Source: Psychrobacter sp. ANT_WB68 (GTDB lineage: Bacteria > Pseudomonadota > Gammaproteobacteria > Pseudomonadales > Moraxellaceae). From it: 64,000 bases of DNA. A model generated the notes under the pieces. The model made no database searches. It was not told the origin of the DNA and worked only from the letters and a program-made list of their open reading frames with translations. Shown here in pieces: positions 51,626 to 63,487 of this stretch. Each line of letters opens with the position of its first letter. Position 1 is the stretch's first letter. Where the stretch lies: NCBI RefSeq assembly GCF_008369115.1, contig NZ_VOAZ01000003.1:496001-560000 (forward strand), written 5' to 3'. The translations under genes were made by a program, and so were the position numbers.

Positions 51626-51655
51626 GAGCTTATAAAGGCGGTGAGTGAAGCAAAT

Positions 51656-51696
51656 AAAAAAGGACGACTCAGCATTATGTTGAATCGTCCTTTTTT
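51656..51696. terminator. Bidirectional terminator between the transporter and smpB
   Basis: AAAAAAGGACGA pairs with TCGTCCTTTTTT (51685-51696), between convergent genes. Confidence 0.88.
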
Positions 51697-51743
51697 ATCG
51701 CTAAAAATAATTAATTTAAGACAGTAGTATTAAACCAATAAAT

Positions 51744-52217
51744 TTAGTCGGCATTTTTAAAGCCACGCTGCTTATCACGTTCCCAATCACGGTCTTTAAG
51801 CGTTTTGCGTTTATCATGCTGTTTTTTACCTACTGCTAAAGCAATCTGGCATTTTACCAGCGAGTTTTTCCAGTAGCAGGATAATGGCACGCAAGCATAG
51901 CCTTTTTGATTAACCGCACCCATTAACTTTTCAATTTCGCGGCGATTAAGCAATAGCTTACGCGTACGGATACTATCAGGACTGACATGTGTTGAGCTTG
52001 AGAGCAGCGGCTGAATATGCGCGCCAAATAAAAATGCCTCATTATTACGGAAGATAATATAAGCTTCCGTAATAGTCATTTTGCCCGCACGAATGGCCTT
52101 AACTTCCCAACCTTGTAACGATAGACCTGCTTCAAACGTCTCTTCAATAAAATACTCGTGACGAGCCTTTTTATTGGCACAGATTTGATTGTCAGGTTTT
52201 TTTGATTTTTTTGACAT
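51744..52217 (-). CDS. smpB: SsrA-binding protein SmpB
   Basis: Partner of tmRNA in rescue of stalled ribosomes. 157 aa: [33 protein letters not shown], then the beta-barrel and the basic tail [25 protein letters not shown] that enters the decoding site. No tmRNA gene is found next to it. A good GGAGAAATT precedes the ATG. Confidence 0.96.
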   Translation of the reverse strand: MSKKSKKPDNQICANKKARHEYFIEETFEAGLSLQGWEVKAIRAGKMTITEAYIIFRNNEAFLFGAHIQPLLSSSTHVSPDSIRTRKLLLNRREIEKLMGAVNQKGYACVPLSCYWKNSLVKCQIALAVGKKQHDKRKTLKDRDWERDKQRGFKNAD

Positions 52218-53040
<823 letters not shown>

Positions 53041-53127
53041 TATTAAGCTGAGTACTTAGTAATTTGAGTGTTTACTAGGTTTAATGTTAAATATTGGCAG
53101 AATATACAATATTGAGTTTGATAGTAA

Positions 53128-53427
<300 letters not shown>

Positions 53428-53430
53428 AAT

Positions 53431-54768
53431 ATGACAATATCCAACCCCTCACCGAGTAATCTCTCAACAAACGACTTCGACCAGCAACACCTTTGGCATC
53501 CATATGCCAGTTTGCCGCCCACCTATCCAAATATTGTTATTGACCATGCCGAAGGTATTTATATATTTACTGAAGATGGCACGCGCCTGATTGATGGGAT
53601 GTCGTCATGGTGGGCGAGTGTGCATGGTTATAATCATCCCAAACTAAATGCGGCGATGATTGAACAGTTGGGTAAGATGGCGCATGTGATGTTTGGTGGG
53701 TTAACCCATCAACCAGCGATAAACTTAGGTAAAAAGCTGCTATCTATTGTGCCTGCTGGACTTGATGCGATATTTTATGCCGATAGCGGTAGCATTGCCG
53801 TCGAAGTGGCCCTAAAAATGGCGCTGCAATATCAGATTGCTGCTGAGCATCCGGCTAAGCAGCAATTTGCCTCGACACAGTCAGGCTATTATGGTGATAC
53901 CTGGCATGCGATGAGCGTCTGCGATCCGCTTGCTGGCATGCATAGTCTCTATGGTAAGCAATTACCCTTGCAGCATTTCATCGCTGCACCGCCGTTAGGG
54001 TTTGAGCGTGAGCTAACACAAAATGAGCGTGATGAGTTAATAGCGTTTTTTGCTAAACATAGCCATCAACTTGCCGGTTTTATCATTGAACCCATTATTC
54101 AAGGCGCAGGTGGTATGCGTTTTTATAGCCCCGAGTATCTGCAACTGTTACGTCAGCTGTGTGATGAGCATGAAGTGCTGCTCATTGCTGATGAAATCGC
54201 TACTGGCTTTGGTCGTAGCGGCAAATTATTTGCTTGCGAGCATGCCAATATTAGCCCTGATATTATGACCATTGGTAAAGGGCTGACAGGTGGCTATATG
54301 ACCTTTGCCGCGACCTTATGTACACGCAAGGTTGCCAATACCATTCATGACAGTGCTTATCCGGCGCTCATGCATGGTCCGACTTTTATGGGCAATCCGC
54401 TGGCGTGCGCGGTTGCTTGTGCATCGATTGATTTAATTCTGTCCTACGATATCGAAGTCCGCACAGCAAATATGCACGCAGTGATGGAGCAACAGCTCTC
54501 ACCTGCTGAGAAGTTAAAAGGCGTTGCTGCGGTGCGTTGTTTGGGCGCGGTTGCCGTGATTGAGTTAGAAACTAACGTTGATATGCCGACCTTTCAAACG
54601 TTGCTCATTGACAATGGTATTTGGGTCAGACCCTTTGGTAAGTTGGTCTATATCATGCCACCTTATGTGATTACAGATGATGAACTGGTGACGTTGTGTC
54701 AGTCACTACTAACCGTTGTTACTTCTTATTTGGGTCAAATTTCTACGACCAACAGAGTTTCACTATGA
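53431..54768 (+). CDS. bioA: Adenosylmethionine--8-amino-7-oxononanoate aminotransferase
   Basis: Biotin synthesis: makes 7,8-diaminopelargonate with S-adenosylmethionine as amino donor. 445 aa, class III aminotransferase. HLWHPYASLPP at the N-terminus is a BioA mark; SSWWASVHGYNHP and HVMFGGLTHQPA follow; PLP lysine is Lys283 in TIGKGLTGGYM. ATGA overlap with bioD indicates coupling. Confidence 0.95.
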   Translation: MTISNPSPSNLSTNDFDQQHLWHPYASLPPTYPNIVIDHAEGIYIFTEDGTRLIDGMSSWWASVHGYNHPKLNAAMIEQLGKMAHVMFGGLTHQPAINLGKKLLSIVPAGLDAIFYADSGSIAVEVALKMALQYQIAAEHPAKQQFASTQSGYYGDTWHAMSVCDPLAGMHSLYGKQLPLQHFIAAPPLGFERELTQNERDELIAFFAKHSHQLAGFIIEPIIQGAGGMRFYSPEYLQLLRQLCDEHEVLLIADEIATGFGRSGKLFACEHANISPDIMTIGKGLTGGYMTFAATLCTRKVANTIHDSAYPALMHGPTFMGNPLACAVACASIDLILSYDIEVRTANMHAVMEQQLSPAEKLKGVAAVRCLGAVAVIELETNVDMPTFQTLLIDNGIWVRPFGKLVYIMPPYVITDDELVTLCQSLLTVVTSYLGQISTTNRVSL

Positions 54769-55484
54769 GTGTGCTATTTATTTCAGGCATTGATACCGAT
54801 ATTGGCAAAACGTACGCCACCGGCATGATGGCAAAAGCACTGATGCAGCAAGGTATTAACGTCATCACTCAAAAGCTGGTACAAACAGGTGTTAGTGTCA
54901 ATTCAGATAGTAGGGAGATGAATATTGCCGATGATATTGTCACTCATCGTCAATTGATGGAAATTGCCCTACAGCCTTGCGATATTGATAGCACTACTTG
55001 CCCGTATTGTTATGAAAAGCCTGCGTCGCCGCATTTGGCAGTGAAACTTGCCAACACCGTTTTAGACCCTGAAATAATCACCAAGTCTACGCAGCAATTG
55101 CAAGAAAACTACGATGTGGTGCTGTTAGAAGGCGCAGGCGGATTGTTAGTACCCATAACCGAGCAGCTATTGACCTTAGATTATATTGTGACTCAAGGAT
55201 ATCCGATCATTTTAGTCACATCAGGTCGGCTCGGTAGTATTAATCATACCTTGCTTAGCTTGGAAGCAATCCGAGCGCGCGGTTTAACGATGCATAGCGT
55301 AATTTATAATCATATTCATGATACTGCTGATAATACCGATACTGAGATTGCTAATAGCACGATTGATTATTTAAAAAACTATCTGGCGCAAAACTATCCA
55401 AATGCCAATTGGTTACAGCTGCCATGCCAAGATAAAGACCAGAAAAATGACAATGATTTAATATTGCCGCTGAACTTTATTTAG
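54765..55484 (+). CDS. bioD: Dethiobiotin synthetase
   Basis: Closes the ureido ring of dethiobiotin using CO2 and ATP. 239 aa from the ATG at 54765, which overlaps the bioA stop; the frame runs open further upstream but inside bioA. The N-terminal P-loop is SGIDTDIGKTYATG, and EGAGGLLVPI is the second marker. bioB, bioF and bioC are not in the window. Confidence 0.93.
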   Translation: MSVLFISGIDTDIGKTYATGMMAKALMQQGINVITQKLVQTGVSVNSDSREMNIADDIVTHRQLMEIALQPCDIDSTTCPYCYEKPASPHLAVKLANTVLDPEIITKSTQQLQENYDVVLLEGAGGLLVPITEQLLTLDYIVTQGYPIILVTSGRLGSINHTLLSLEAIRARGLTMHSVIYNHIHDTADNTDTEIANSTIDYLKNYLAQNYPNANWLQLPCQDKDQKNDNDLILPLNFI

Positions 55485-55557
55485 ATCATGATTCAAATCA
55501 TTTGGTAAAAAAGTTAAATAAGCACAAAAGATATTCCTAGACAGCCATTATTTTTGC

Positions 55558-55563
55558 TATACT
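55558..55563 (+). promoter_or_regulatory. -10 box of rnpB
   Basis: TATACT about 7 bp before the predicted 5' end of RNase P RNA. A matching -35 is not clear (CTAGACA lies 14 bp upstream). Confidence 0.5.
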
Positions 55564-55569
55564 AGCGCG

Positions 55570-55934
<365 letters not shown>

Positions 55935-56029
55935 TTTTTTTATTGTTCGTTTTTATCGTTAGTATTATGCATATTTTCCATTAATTTGAATAAAATTCCT
56001 ATTTTTTGCAAATAAACGATAATTAGGGG

Positions 56030-56058
56030 TTGACGATAGTCATCTCTATCGGTATTAT
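56030..56058 (+). promoter_or_regulatory. Sigma-70 type promoter of the tRNA-Met gene
   Basis: TTGACG (56030-56035) and TATTAT (56053-56058) are spaced by 17 bp, ending about 14 bp before the tRNA. Confidence 0.75.
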
Positions 56059-56072
56059 ACCGAGCCTTAAAT

Positions 56073-56149
56073 GGCGATGTAGCTCAGCTGGTTAGAGCGC
56101 ATGACTCATAATCGTGAGGTCAAGAGTTCAAGTCTCTTCATCGCCACCA
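56073..56149 (+). tRNA. tRNA-Met (CAT), elongator type
   Basis: 77-nt cloverleaf: acceptor GGCGATG / CATCGCC, D arm GCTC...GAGC, anticodon loop CTCATAA with CAT at 56107-56109, T arm AAGAG-TTCAAGT-CTCTT, discriminator A and encoded CCA. A 5' G paired to the 3' C of the acceptor argues against the initiator tRNA, which has an unpaired first base. A CAT anticodon modified to read AUA (tRNA-Ile2) cannot be ruled out by eye. Confidence 0.93.
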
Positions 56150-56180
56150 TTTATTGTAAGACTAGCAGTATTAAAAAATG

Positions 56181-56208
56181 CCAATCATTCTATGATTGGT
56201 TTTTTTTT
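56181..56208 (+). terminator. Terminator after tRNA-Met
   Basis: CCAATCA / TGATTGG stem, 5-nt loop, followed by nine T residues. Confidence 0.88.
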
Positions 56209-56398
56209 GCTTAAAATAAATGACTCACCAGCTTGTGATATAGCTGTAGACATATAGCTTCTTGTGAGATCGGGTTTGAATTACTTACTGATTTCTTGCT
56301 AAATCATAGGTTTATCTGTTTAGACACAGATTACTTGTTGTAACTTATGTCGCGCTTACTTATCATAGGGGCTGTTTTCGGTAAAGTCGTGTAACACC

Positions 56399-57211
56399 AT
56401 GTCTGTACAATTACCTCCTTATCGTCCTATCAAGCACCGCAGTGGCCTTAAAGTCATGGGTGCAGCATTCCATGCTTTGCTGATGCGTGAGCTGCAAACC
56501 CGTTTCGGTGGCTATCGCTTGGGATATCTTTGGGCGCCGTTAGAAATCATTTTTCAAGTCGCTATTTATTTAATAATATTTGGCGCTATTATGACGCGTG
56601 TACTGCCAGGAATGGATTATATGCTGTTTTTGGTCGCAGGTTTAGTACCGTTTCGCATGATGAGTACGATAGCAACACGATCGTTAGGAGCTGTTGAGGC
56701 TAATCAAGGTCTACTAATGTATCGTTCAGTACGGCACATTGATGTCATTATTGCCCGCTCATTTCTAGAGCTAGTGATTTACTTTTTTACCTTTGTACTG
56801 TTGTTAGTTATACTTGCTTTTATTGGCATTCCCATCAGTTTTGCGCAATTACATATAGTGATATTTTGCTGGCTGACTTTGTTTTTATTTGGTTTTGGCC
56901 TCGCCATGATAATGATGGTTGTTGGTTATTATGGTGGTGAGATTAGCAAAATAATTAGTTTGATTTTTACTATTTTATATTTTGTATCTGGGATTATGTA
57001 TTCTATTCATATTATTCCTGAGCCATACTTTAGTTATTTGTTATATATTCCATTTGTCCATAATATTGAGCTAATGAGAAATGCTCTATCTCCTACTTAT
57101 CCTGCGTATCATATTGATATAGGATATTTTTTAAAGTGGACAGTAGGTATTAATTTTTTAGGTTTATTGATGTATAAAGCGGTCGAGAAAGACCTTATCC
57201 GCTCAAAGTAA
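56399..57211 (+). CDS. kpsM: Capsular polysaccharide ABC exporter, permease
   Basis: 270-aa ABC-2 type inner-membrane protein with about six hydrophobic helices and LLMRELQTRFGGYRLGYLWAPLEIIFQ near the N-terminus, matching KpsM/CtrC/BexB. With KpsT it moves lipid-linked capsule across the inner membrane. First gene of a colinear kpsMTEDCS set; the region upstream of it (56209-56398) holds no gene. Confidence 0.92.
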   Translation: MSVQLPPYRPIKHRSGLKVMGAAFHALLMRELQTRFGGYRLGYLWAPLEIIFQVAIYLIIFGAIMTRVLPGMDYMLFLVAGLVPFRMMSTIATRSLGAVEANQGLLMYRSVRHIDVIIARSFLELVIYFFTFVLLLVILAFIGIPISFAQLHIVIFCWLTLFLFGFGLAMIMMVVGYYGGEISKIISLIFTILYFVSGIMYSIHIIPEPYFSYLLYIPFVHNIELMRNALSPTYPAYHIDIGYFLKWTVGINFLGLLMYKAVEKDLIRSK

Positions 57212-57225
57212 TGACAGGTAAATGA

Positions 57226-57897
57226 ATGATTGAAGTTAAAAACGTTTCTAAGTCATTTATGACCAAGAAAGGTCGGCACTATCTATTTAAAGATCTAAAC
57301 CTGACCATTGGTGATAAACAAAGTGTGGGTCTGCTCGGTCGTAATGGTGCGGGTAAGTCAACCTTGCTACGTATTATATGTGGACTTGATGAGCCAGATC
57401 ATGGTGAAATTATCACTGATTCGACTATTTCGTGGCCTGTTGGCGTCGCAGGTGGTTTCCAAGGTAGCCTGACCGGTCGTCAAAACGTTCGTTTTGTTTG
57501 CCGTCTTTATTCAAGCGGTCCTTACATCGACGAAAAAATTCGTTTTGTCGAGGAGTTTGCGGATATTGGCAGTTATTTCGATATGCCCGTTAAAAGCTAT
57601 TCGTCTGGTATGAAAGCACGTCTAACTTTTGGATTAAGCTTGGCCTTTGATTTTGACTATTATATGCTCGATGAAGCCGGCGCCGTTGGTGATGCGGCTT
57701 TTCGTAAGCGTAGTGAAGAGATACTAGCAGCACGCCGTGCACAAGCGGGATTCCTGATAGTGTCGCATAATATCGGTGATATTAAGCGTAATTGCGATAT
57801 TGGTATTGTATTAATGGATCAAACAGCACACGTCTTTGACGATACAACAGAAGCGATTGAGGTTTATGAAAAGCATATCCACAAAGCAAAAAAGTAA
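57226..57897 (+). CDS. kpsT: Capsular polysaccharide ABC exporter, ATPase
   Basis: 223 aa. Walker A LGRNGAGKST, the short helical domain VAGGFQGSLTGRQNVRFV and signature YSSGMKARLTFGLSLAFDFD with Walker B YYMLDEAGAVGD, where the usual DEP has become DEA as in KpsT relatives. Its last 32 bp overlap the likely start of kpsE. Confidence 0.92.
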   Translation: MIEVKNVSKSFMTKKGRHYLFKDLNLTIGDKQSVGLLGRNGAGKSTLLRIICGLDEPDHGEIITDSTISWPVGVAGGFQGSLTGRQNVRFVCRLYSSGPYIDEKIRFVEEFADIGSYFDMPVKSYSSGMKARLTFGLSLAFDFDYYMLDEAGAVGDAAFRKRSEEILAARRAQAGFLIVSHNIGDIKRNCDIGIVLMDQTAHVFDDTTEAIEVYEKHIHKAKK

Positions 57898-58981
57898 TAT
57901 AATTAACTTATCGCTGTTTATCGGCTTGGTGATTCTGCCTTGGGTGTTAGTGATATATTATGTCATGACAATTGCTCATCCGCGCTTTGTCTCGACTGCT
58001 GACGTGGTAGTGAAGCAAGTCAGTGATACCAGTGTGCCTTCTGGTGGTGGCCTATCGGCTTTGTTAGGTGTGAACAGCACCAGTAAAGAAGATGCTACCT
58101 ATCTGACAGAATATATTCTATCTAATGATATGGTAAAGCGCCTTGATAATAAGTTCAAGTTCCGCGAAGCCTATCACGTCGATGGCTCAGATCCGATCAA
58201 TGAGATTGCTCCTGACGCCACACAAGAAGAATTACTTGAGTATTTTAAAAAGCGTGTGCATATCAATCTTGATGAGCAAAGTTATGTATTGTCAGTATCG
58301 ACAGAAGCTTTTGATTCAAAATATGCTTTTGAGCTCAATAAAACGATCTTGAATGAATCTGAGAAATTCGTCAATCGGATCTCACAGGAAGTCGCGCGTG
58401 ATCAGTTGGCATTTGCAGAGACGCAGTTAGATGAGTCGCAAGAGCGCTTAAACGATGCAAAAGAACAATTGTTAAAGTATCAAAACGAAAATGAAGTTTA
58501 TGATCCGCAATCCAATGCTCAAATTGTTAATCAGCTCATTGGCAGTTTGCAAGCACAATTAAGCTCGTTACGTACCGAAGAGAGGCAATTACTCAGCTAT
58601 CTCAATCCAGATGCACCGCAAGTGGTGTCATTAAGAAGTCAGATTAAAGCGGTTGAAGAGCAAATCACTCAAGAGCAAACCAAGCTAACGTCACCGAATA
58701 CCACTAAACTGAACCGTCAAGCAGTACAGTTTGAGACCATTAAAGCGGATGTCGATTTCGCAACTGAGTTATATAAATTGTCGTTAACATCACTTGAAAA
58801 AGCGCGCTTAGAGGCTTTCAAAAAGATGAAAAACCTAATTGTCATCTCAACGCCTTATGAGGCTGAAGAAGCAACCTATCCACGCCGGGCTTATATTATT
58901 TGGACCTCGTTGGCTTTGCTTTTGATGCTTTATGGATTTGTGCGCCTAGTGATGGCGGTTGTCCGTGATCATCGTAGCTAG
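57866..58981 (+). CDS. kpsE: Capsule export inner-membrane/periplasmic adaptor
   Basis: 371 aa from the ATG at 57866, with TGAGG before it and a 32-bp overlap with kpsT; a further ATG at 57836 is less likely. One helix at each end (about 13-37 and about 341-361) flanks a periplasmic coiled-coil region (QLAFAETQLDESQERLNDAKEQLLKYQNENE), the polysaccharide co-polymerase layout of KpsE/CtrB. It links the ABC exporter with KpsD. Confidence 0.9.
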   Translation: MKSISTKQKSNIINLSLFIGLVILPWVLVIYYVMTIAHPRFVSTADVVVKQVSDTSVPSGGGLSALLGVNSTSKEDATYLTEYILSNDMVKRLDNKFKFREAYHVDGSDPINEIAPDATQEELLEYFKKRVHINLDEQSYVLSVSTEAFDSKYAFELNKTILNESEKFVNRISQEVARDQLAFAETQLDESQERLNDAKEQLLKYQNENEVYDPQSNAQIVNQLIGSLQAQLSSLRTEERQLLSYLNPDAPQVVSLRSQIKAVEEQITQEQTKLTSPNTTKLNRQAVQFETIKADVDFATELYKLSLTSLEKARLEAFKKMKNLIVISTPYEAEEATYPRRAYIIWTSLALLLMLYGFVRLVMAVVRDHRS

Positions 58982-59036
58982 TTTTAACAAACCTGATATT
59001 AGTAATGATCGATAGATCAGCAAAGGAATACCACAC

Positions 59037-60818
59037 ATGAATATGAAACCACGTCCTATCGTGACCGTGATACAAGCGATAAGTTTGGCAATGGCGGCAA
59101 GCAGTGTGTCCGCTCTAGCAGCAGGCAGTTATGCTGATCAAATATCAGGATCTAGCTTTGGCACCAACAACAATAGCATGAGTCAAGATCAGAATCGCAA
59201 TAACATCAATGTCTCAACGCAGGCATTTTCAGGCGGTGTGCCTGCACAGGCGACTACGCAGGAAGCGGTTAATGCGGCAAGTTTGCCAAGTCAATCAGTA
59301 ATCAATACTACGCGCCCTTATCAAGATATCAACACTAAAGATATGATGTTTGGTGAGCAGTTGTTTCGCGGCGCCTTTTCGACCACTTCTGGCTCTACCT
59401 TTAATGACAGCTACGTGATTAATCCTGGTGATAATGTTCAAGTACGGATGTGGGGTGCCTATCAGTATGCGGCTACCATGACCGTTGATCCACAAGGCAA
59501 TATTTTCTTGCCAAATGTCGGTCCAGTACGTATCTCTGGTGTGCAAAACGGCAGTCTACAAAATGTAGTGAAAAGCGCTGTCAGTCGTGTTTATCGCTCA
59601 AATGTTGGCGTTTACGCCTCTTTAGAACAAGCCCAACCCGTGAAAGTATTTGTTACTGGTTTTGTCAAGCAGCCTGGTTATTATGGTGGTCTGGCAGCAG
59701 ACTCAGTATTGTCTTATTTAGATCGAGCAGGCGGCGTTGACCCCACTCGTGGTAGTTATATTGATATTCAGATCAAGCGTAATGGTCAAATGTTACAGCA
59801 AGTCAATTTATATGACTTTTTACTAGCTGGGAAATTGCAGGCATTCTCCTTTCGTGACGGCGATGTAATTACCGTTGCACCGCAGAAAAAGACATTTGAA
59901 GTGGGCGGCCAAGTTCAGAACGAATACATTTTTGAGTTTGATGTCAATGATTTGACCATTGGTGATGTCTTGCAAGTGGCCAATCCCGCAGCCAATGCCA
60001 CTAACATTAGCATTACTCGTAGTGCAGGACGCGCGCAAACTGCTGAGTATTACTCACTTGCCGAAGCACAAAATGTTCCCGTCTATAATGGGGATAAGAT
60101 GGTCGTCACCTCAGACCGCTATGCTGGTACGATAGCGGTACAAGTCAAAGGTGCGCATACAGGGAATGGCGCGATGGTTGTACCTTATGGTGCTCGACTT
60201 AAAGATATCGTGCCACAATTACAACCGAGTCCACTGGCAAATCTGACTCATTTGACTATCTATCGTGAATCCGTTGCTGAGCAACAAAAACGCATGATTA
60301 ATGAGTCGCTTGATCGTCTAGAGGAATTGACACTTGCTAGCCAGTCTACGACTCGTGAAGAGGCAGCACTACGTCAAGATGATGCTAATTTGGTGAAACA
60401 GTTTGTCGCCAAAGCACGTAACGTTAAGACGACTGGTCGAATTGTCGTTGTACCAAATTCATGGCAAGATATTATTTTACAGCAAGGCGATATCATTGAG
60501 ATTCCAGCCCAAACATCGGTAATTACGGTTAATGGTCAGGTACGAGCACAAGGTGCGCTTACCTTTAATCCTGATTATACTGTTAGTGATTATATCGCCA
60601 ATTCAGGAGGCTTCTCTGATAATGCTGATGTCAAAGAAATCTTGGTCATTCATCAAAATGGTGCCAGTGAAGTGGTCAATACCGCGTATCGTATCCAACA
60701 GGGCGATGAGATTATGGTGCTGCCAAAAGTCAAAACTAAGCGGGTAGAAATTGCCCGTGGTTTATCACAAATCCTTTATCAACTGGCTATCGCGGCTAAA
60801 GTAGTACTAGATCTTTAA
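59037..60818 (+). CDS. kpsD: Capsule export outer-membrane/periplasmic protein
   Basis: 593 aa with a signal peptide (cleavage likely after ALA near residue 28). No lipobox, as in KpsD and unlike Wza. The poly-export domain SYVINPGDNVQVRMWGAYQYAATMTVDPQGNIFLPNVGPVRISGV and several SLBB repeats (VFVTGFVKQPGYY, ITVNGQVRAQGALTF) follow. AAAGGAATA supports the start. It should form the outer-membrane exit for the capsule. Confidence 0.9.
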   Translation: MNMKPRPIVTVIQAISLAMAASSVSALAAGSYADQISGSSFGTNNNSMSQDQNRNNINVSTQAFSGGVPAQATTQEAVNAASLPSQSVINTTRPYQDINTKDMMFGEQLFRGAFSTTSGSTFNDSYVINPGDNVQVRMWGAYQYAATMTVDPQGNIFLPNVGPVRISGVQNGSLQNVVKSAVSRVYRSNVGVYASLEQAQPVKVFVTGFVKQPGYYGGLAADSVLSYLDRAGGVDPTRGSYIDIQIKRNGQMLQQVNLYDFLLAGKLQAFSFRDGDVITVAPQKKTFEVGGQVQNEYIFEFDVNDLTIGDVLQVANPAANATNISITRSAGRAQTAEYYSLAEAQNVPVYNGDKMVVTSDRYAGTIAVQVKGAHTGNGAMVVPYGARLKDIVPQLQPSPLANLTHLTIYRESVAEQQKRMINESLDRLEELTLASQSTTREEAALRQDDANLVKQFVAKARNVKTTGRIVVVPNSWQDIILQQGDIIEIPAQTSVITVNGQVRAQGALTFNPDYTVSDYIANSGGFSDNADVKEILVIHQNGASEVVNTAYRIQQGDEIMVLPKVKTKRVEIARGLSQILYQLAIAAKVVLDL

Positions 60819-60869
60819 CGGGAAATAGTGGCTAGATTGATGAATCAGTAATGAACAAAGGTGTCAAAA

Positions 60870-63344
60870 ATGGTAAACAGCGTCGCAGATGAATTCAAGG
60901 GGTCAGTCGCCTCCACCTCTGATAATGCGCTATGTTTGCCATCAGCACAACGCCCATCACCAAAAATTCTAGCAGTGATTGGCAAGGGCATGCGCCAGAA
61001 CAATGCGTTGCTATCTCAAATACTACAAGCGGATATTCAGCGCTGGTATCCGTGGTCAGGTTTACAACAACGTTTGCATTCAGGCTTTAAGACGCCCGAT
61101 GCTTTTATTGGTTGGGGAAAGAAGCAAAGCTATCAAAGAGCCAATAAGGCGGCTAAGCGTCAAAAGCTTGAGACCTTAAGTGTCGAAGACGGCTTTTTGC
61201 GTTCTTTAGACTCAGGTATTAGTAGCCGTCATGGTCTGAGTGTGGTCGTTGATGATGTGGGTATTTATTTTGATTTAACACAAAGCTCATACCTTGAGCA
61301 ATTGATAATTTCACGGGCTAAAAATAACGCTGCTATTAGTGAGCACTATCTATTTAAAGAGCGTGCCCAACAGTTAATGGCACGTCTTTGTGACCAAAAA
61401 CTCAGTAAATATAATACAGTGATGGATTGCCCATCATTGGATGAACTGATTAATAAAGAGAATAATCACGCTGCAAGAACTCCTCTTAAATCACACGTTT
61501 TATTAATTGACCAAGTCACAGGTGATGCCTCTATCAAAGGCGCAGGCGCTAATAAACGTCAGTTTAAACGGATGTTAAAATCTGCTTGCCGTAATCACCC
61601 TAATGCCTATATTTGGATCAAAGCGCATCCTGCTGCAAAGTTAGGATACCTTACTGCTCTAAAATTACCTAAAAATGTCCGAGTATTAACCCAAGTACTT
61701 AATCCAATTGTACTGCTAGAACAAGTCAGCGATGTTTATACGGTCAGCTCGCATATGGGTTTTGAAGCCTTGATGCTCGGTAAAACGGTGCATTGCTTTG
61801 GGGTTAATTGGTATAGTGGTTGGGGGCTCACCGATGACAGTGGAGCACCAAAAGGCTTACTTAAAACCGTTCAACAGCGTCGTCAAAAACTTGCCACTAA
61901 ATGGCTAAAGACTAGAAAAAAATCAACTTCACCATGGTTTCCTCACTCACTTGGTAATAAAACGGCTGCTACACTAGAGACTTTGTTCTATAGTGCTTAT
62001 ATCGATTACAGTCATTACGTCGATCCAGCAACGAAGCAAGCATGCGAGATAGATACCGCTATTGAATGGCTAATGACCAATCGTCATTGGCAGTCTCAAC
62101 TTGCAGGCGCTTTAACAGTCTATGAGTTCAGTCGTTGGAAGCTGCCTTTTGTTAAAGCCTTCCTTGATTTTCCGCGTACCACATTATTCATCAAACCAAA
62201 GCCCCGTCTTAAAAACTTACTCCATCCTGCTCATTTCCGAGTGAATTATCAGCAGCCCTTATTAGTATGGGGTTTAGCAAAGCGTCAACATGTACAAAAG
62301 AAACTACAAGACAAGCTATTTAAGCAACATTCAGAGATGCCAGCTGTTTATTGTATGGAGGACGGTTTTATCCGCTCGAATGGCTTAGGTGCCACATTAT
62401 TAGCACCATTGTCGGTGGTGATAGATGAGCAAGGCATCTACTATGATGCGACTCAACCTTCGGATCTAGAGACTTTATTACGCAACTGTGAGGCGTTAAG
62501 TTCAGAGCAAAGTCTGCGGGTACAAAAACTTAAAGATAAGCTGCTTACTCAGAGAGTGAGTAAGTACAATGTTGGTGCTGATAATAGATGTCACTTATGG
62601 ATGCATGAAGCAAAGCTATCTGGTAAGCCACGCATACTGATCGTTGGACAAGTTGAAGATGATTTATCGGTACAGTATTGCGGTTCAAATATTAAGAAAA
62701 ATAGTGACCTGATTGAACGTGTACGACAGGATAATCCTGATGCTTATTTAATTTATAAACCACATCCAGATGTTGAAGCAGGGCTACGAGCAGGTAAGGT
62801 TGATGCAAATTGCTTGAAACAAGTAAATGCAGTTGCTTATGATACGGCGATGCCTGATTGCCTAGAATGTGTCGATGCAGTACATACGATCAGCTCATTG
62901 ACCGGTTTTGAGGCATTACTGCGTGGCTTAGAAGTGATTTGTTACGGCTTACCATTTTACGCAGGCTGGAGTCTAACGACCGATATTGATGCACAGCTAT
63001 CGCCGAAATCTGAATACTTGATGAGACGCAAACGAGGCGCTGCATTATCGCTCGAGCAGTTAATATATTGCACCCTAATCCGCTATCCTTTGTATCGCTT
63101 ACCAGATGGCTATGGTCTAGCGCAAGTAGAGCAAGTGATTGATTATTTGTATCCCCCAACAGATAAAGACATTAATGACCCTTATGTGAAGCTACAAAAG
63201 CTAACTGTTGCTACAGATAGAAACTTAGCCGTGAAGCAAGGCTCACTATTGCCGTTATCGACCCAGTTAAAACGCCGAGCTACGACGCGTTTTATGCAGC
63301 AACGCCATCAATGGCAACAACTTTTGCATAAAAAGTCTCTTTAG
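60870..63344 (+). CDS. kpsC: Capsule lipid-linker beta-Kdo transferase
   Basis: About 824 aa from the ATG at 60870 (AAAGG seven bases earlier); a GTG at 60861 is in frame. Two homologous halves each show an EDGF[LI]RS block (SVEDGFLRSLDSG and CMEDGFIRSNGLG), a DDLSVQYCG- or TGDASIKGAG-like loop, a KPHP/KAHPA loop, a SS..GFEAL block and an YSGWG/YAGWS block. This duplicated layout is that of KpsC, which adds Kdo residues to the lysophosphatidylglycerol anchor. Confidence 0.92.
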   Translation: MVNSVADEFKGSVASTSDNALCLPSAQRPSPKILAVIGKGMRQNNALLSQILQADIQRWYPWSGLQQRLHSGFKTPDAFIGWGKKQSYQRANKAAKRQKLETLSVEDGFLRSLDSGISSRHGLSVVVDDVGIYFDLTQSSYLEQLIISRAKNNAAISEHYLFKERAQQLMARLCDQKLSKYNTVMDCPSLDELINKENNHAARTPLKSHVLLIDQVTGDASIKGAGANKRQFKRMLKSACRNHPNAYIWIKAHPAAKLGYLTALKLPKNVRVLTQVLNPIVLLEQVSDVYTVSSHMGFEALMLGKTVHCFGVNWYSGWGLTDDSGAPKGLLKTVQQRRQKLATKWLKTRKKSTSPWFPHSLGNKTAATLETLFYSAYIDYSHYVDPATKQACEIDTAIEWLMTNRHWQSQLAGALTVYEFSRWKLPFVKAFLDFPRTTLFIKPKPRLKNLLHPAHFRVNYQQPLLVWGLAKRQHVQKKLQDKLFKQHSEMPAVYCMEDGFIRSNGLGATLLAPLSVVIDEQGIYYDATQPSDLETLLRNCEALSSEQSLRVQKLKDKLLTQRVSKYNVGADNRCHLWMHEAKLSGKPRILIVGQVEDDLSVQYCGSNIKKNSDLIERVRQDNPDAYLIYKPHPDVEAGLRAGKVDANCLKQVNAVAYDTAMPDCLECVDAVHTISSLTGFEALLRGLEVICYGLPFYAGWSLTTDIDAQLSPKSEYLMRRKRGAALSLEQLIYCTLIRYPLYRLPDGYGLAQVEQVIDYLYPPTDKDINDPYVKLQKLTVATDRNLAVKQGSLLPLSTQLKRRATTRFMQQRHQWQQLLHKKSL

Positions 63345-63487
63345 TATTCTTTAAATGACTAGTCGACATCCTCTGCGACAATTCTACTTTTTTTAGGTAT
63401 AATTACTTGTCATTTATGATATTTTCTTAGTTTTACTATTTCTCTCAGTTTTGTCTTCTTTCCTTTAACTAATGGTAATCCAATACT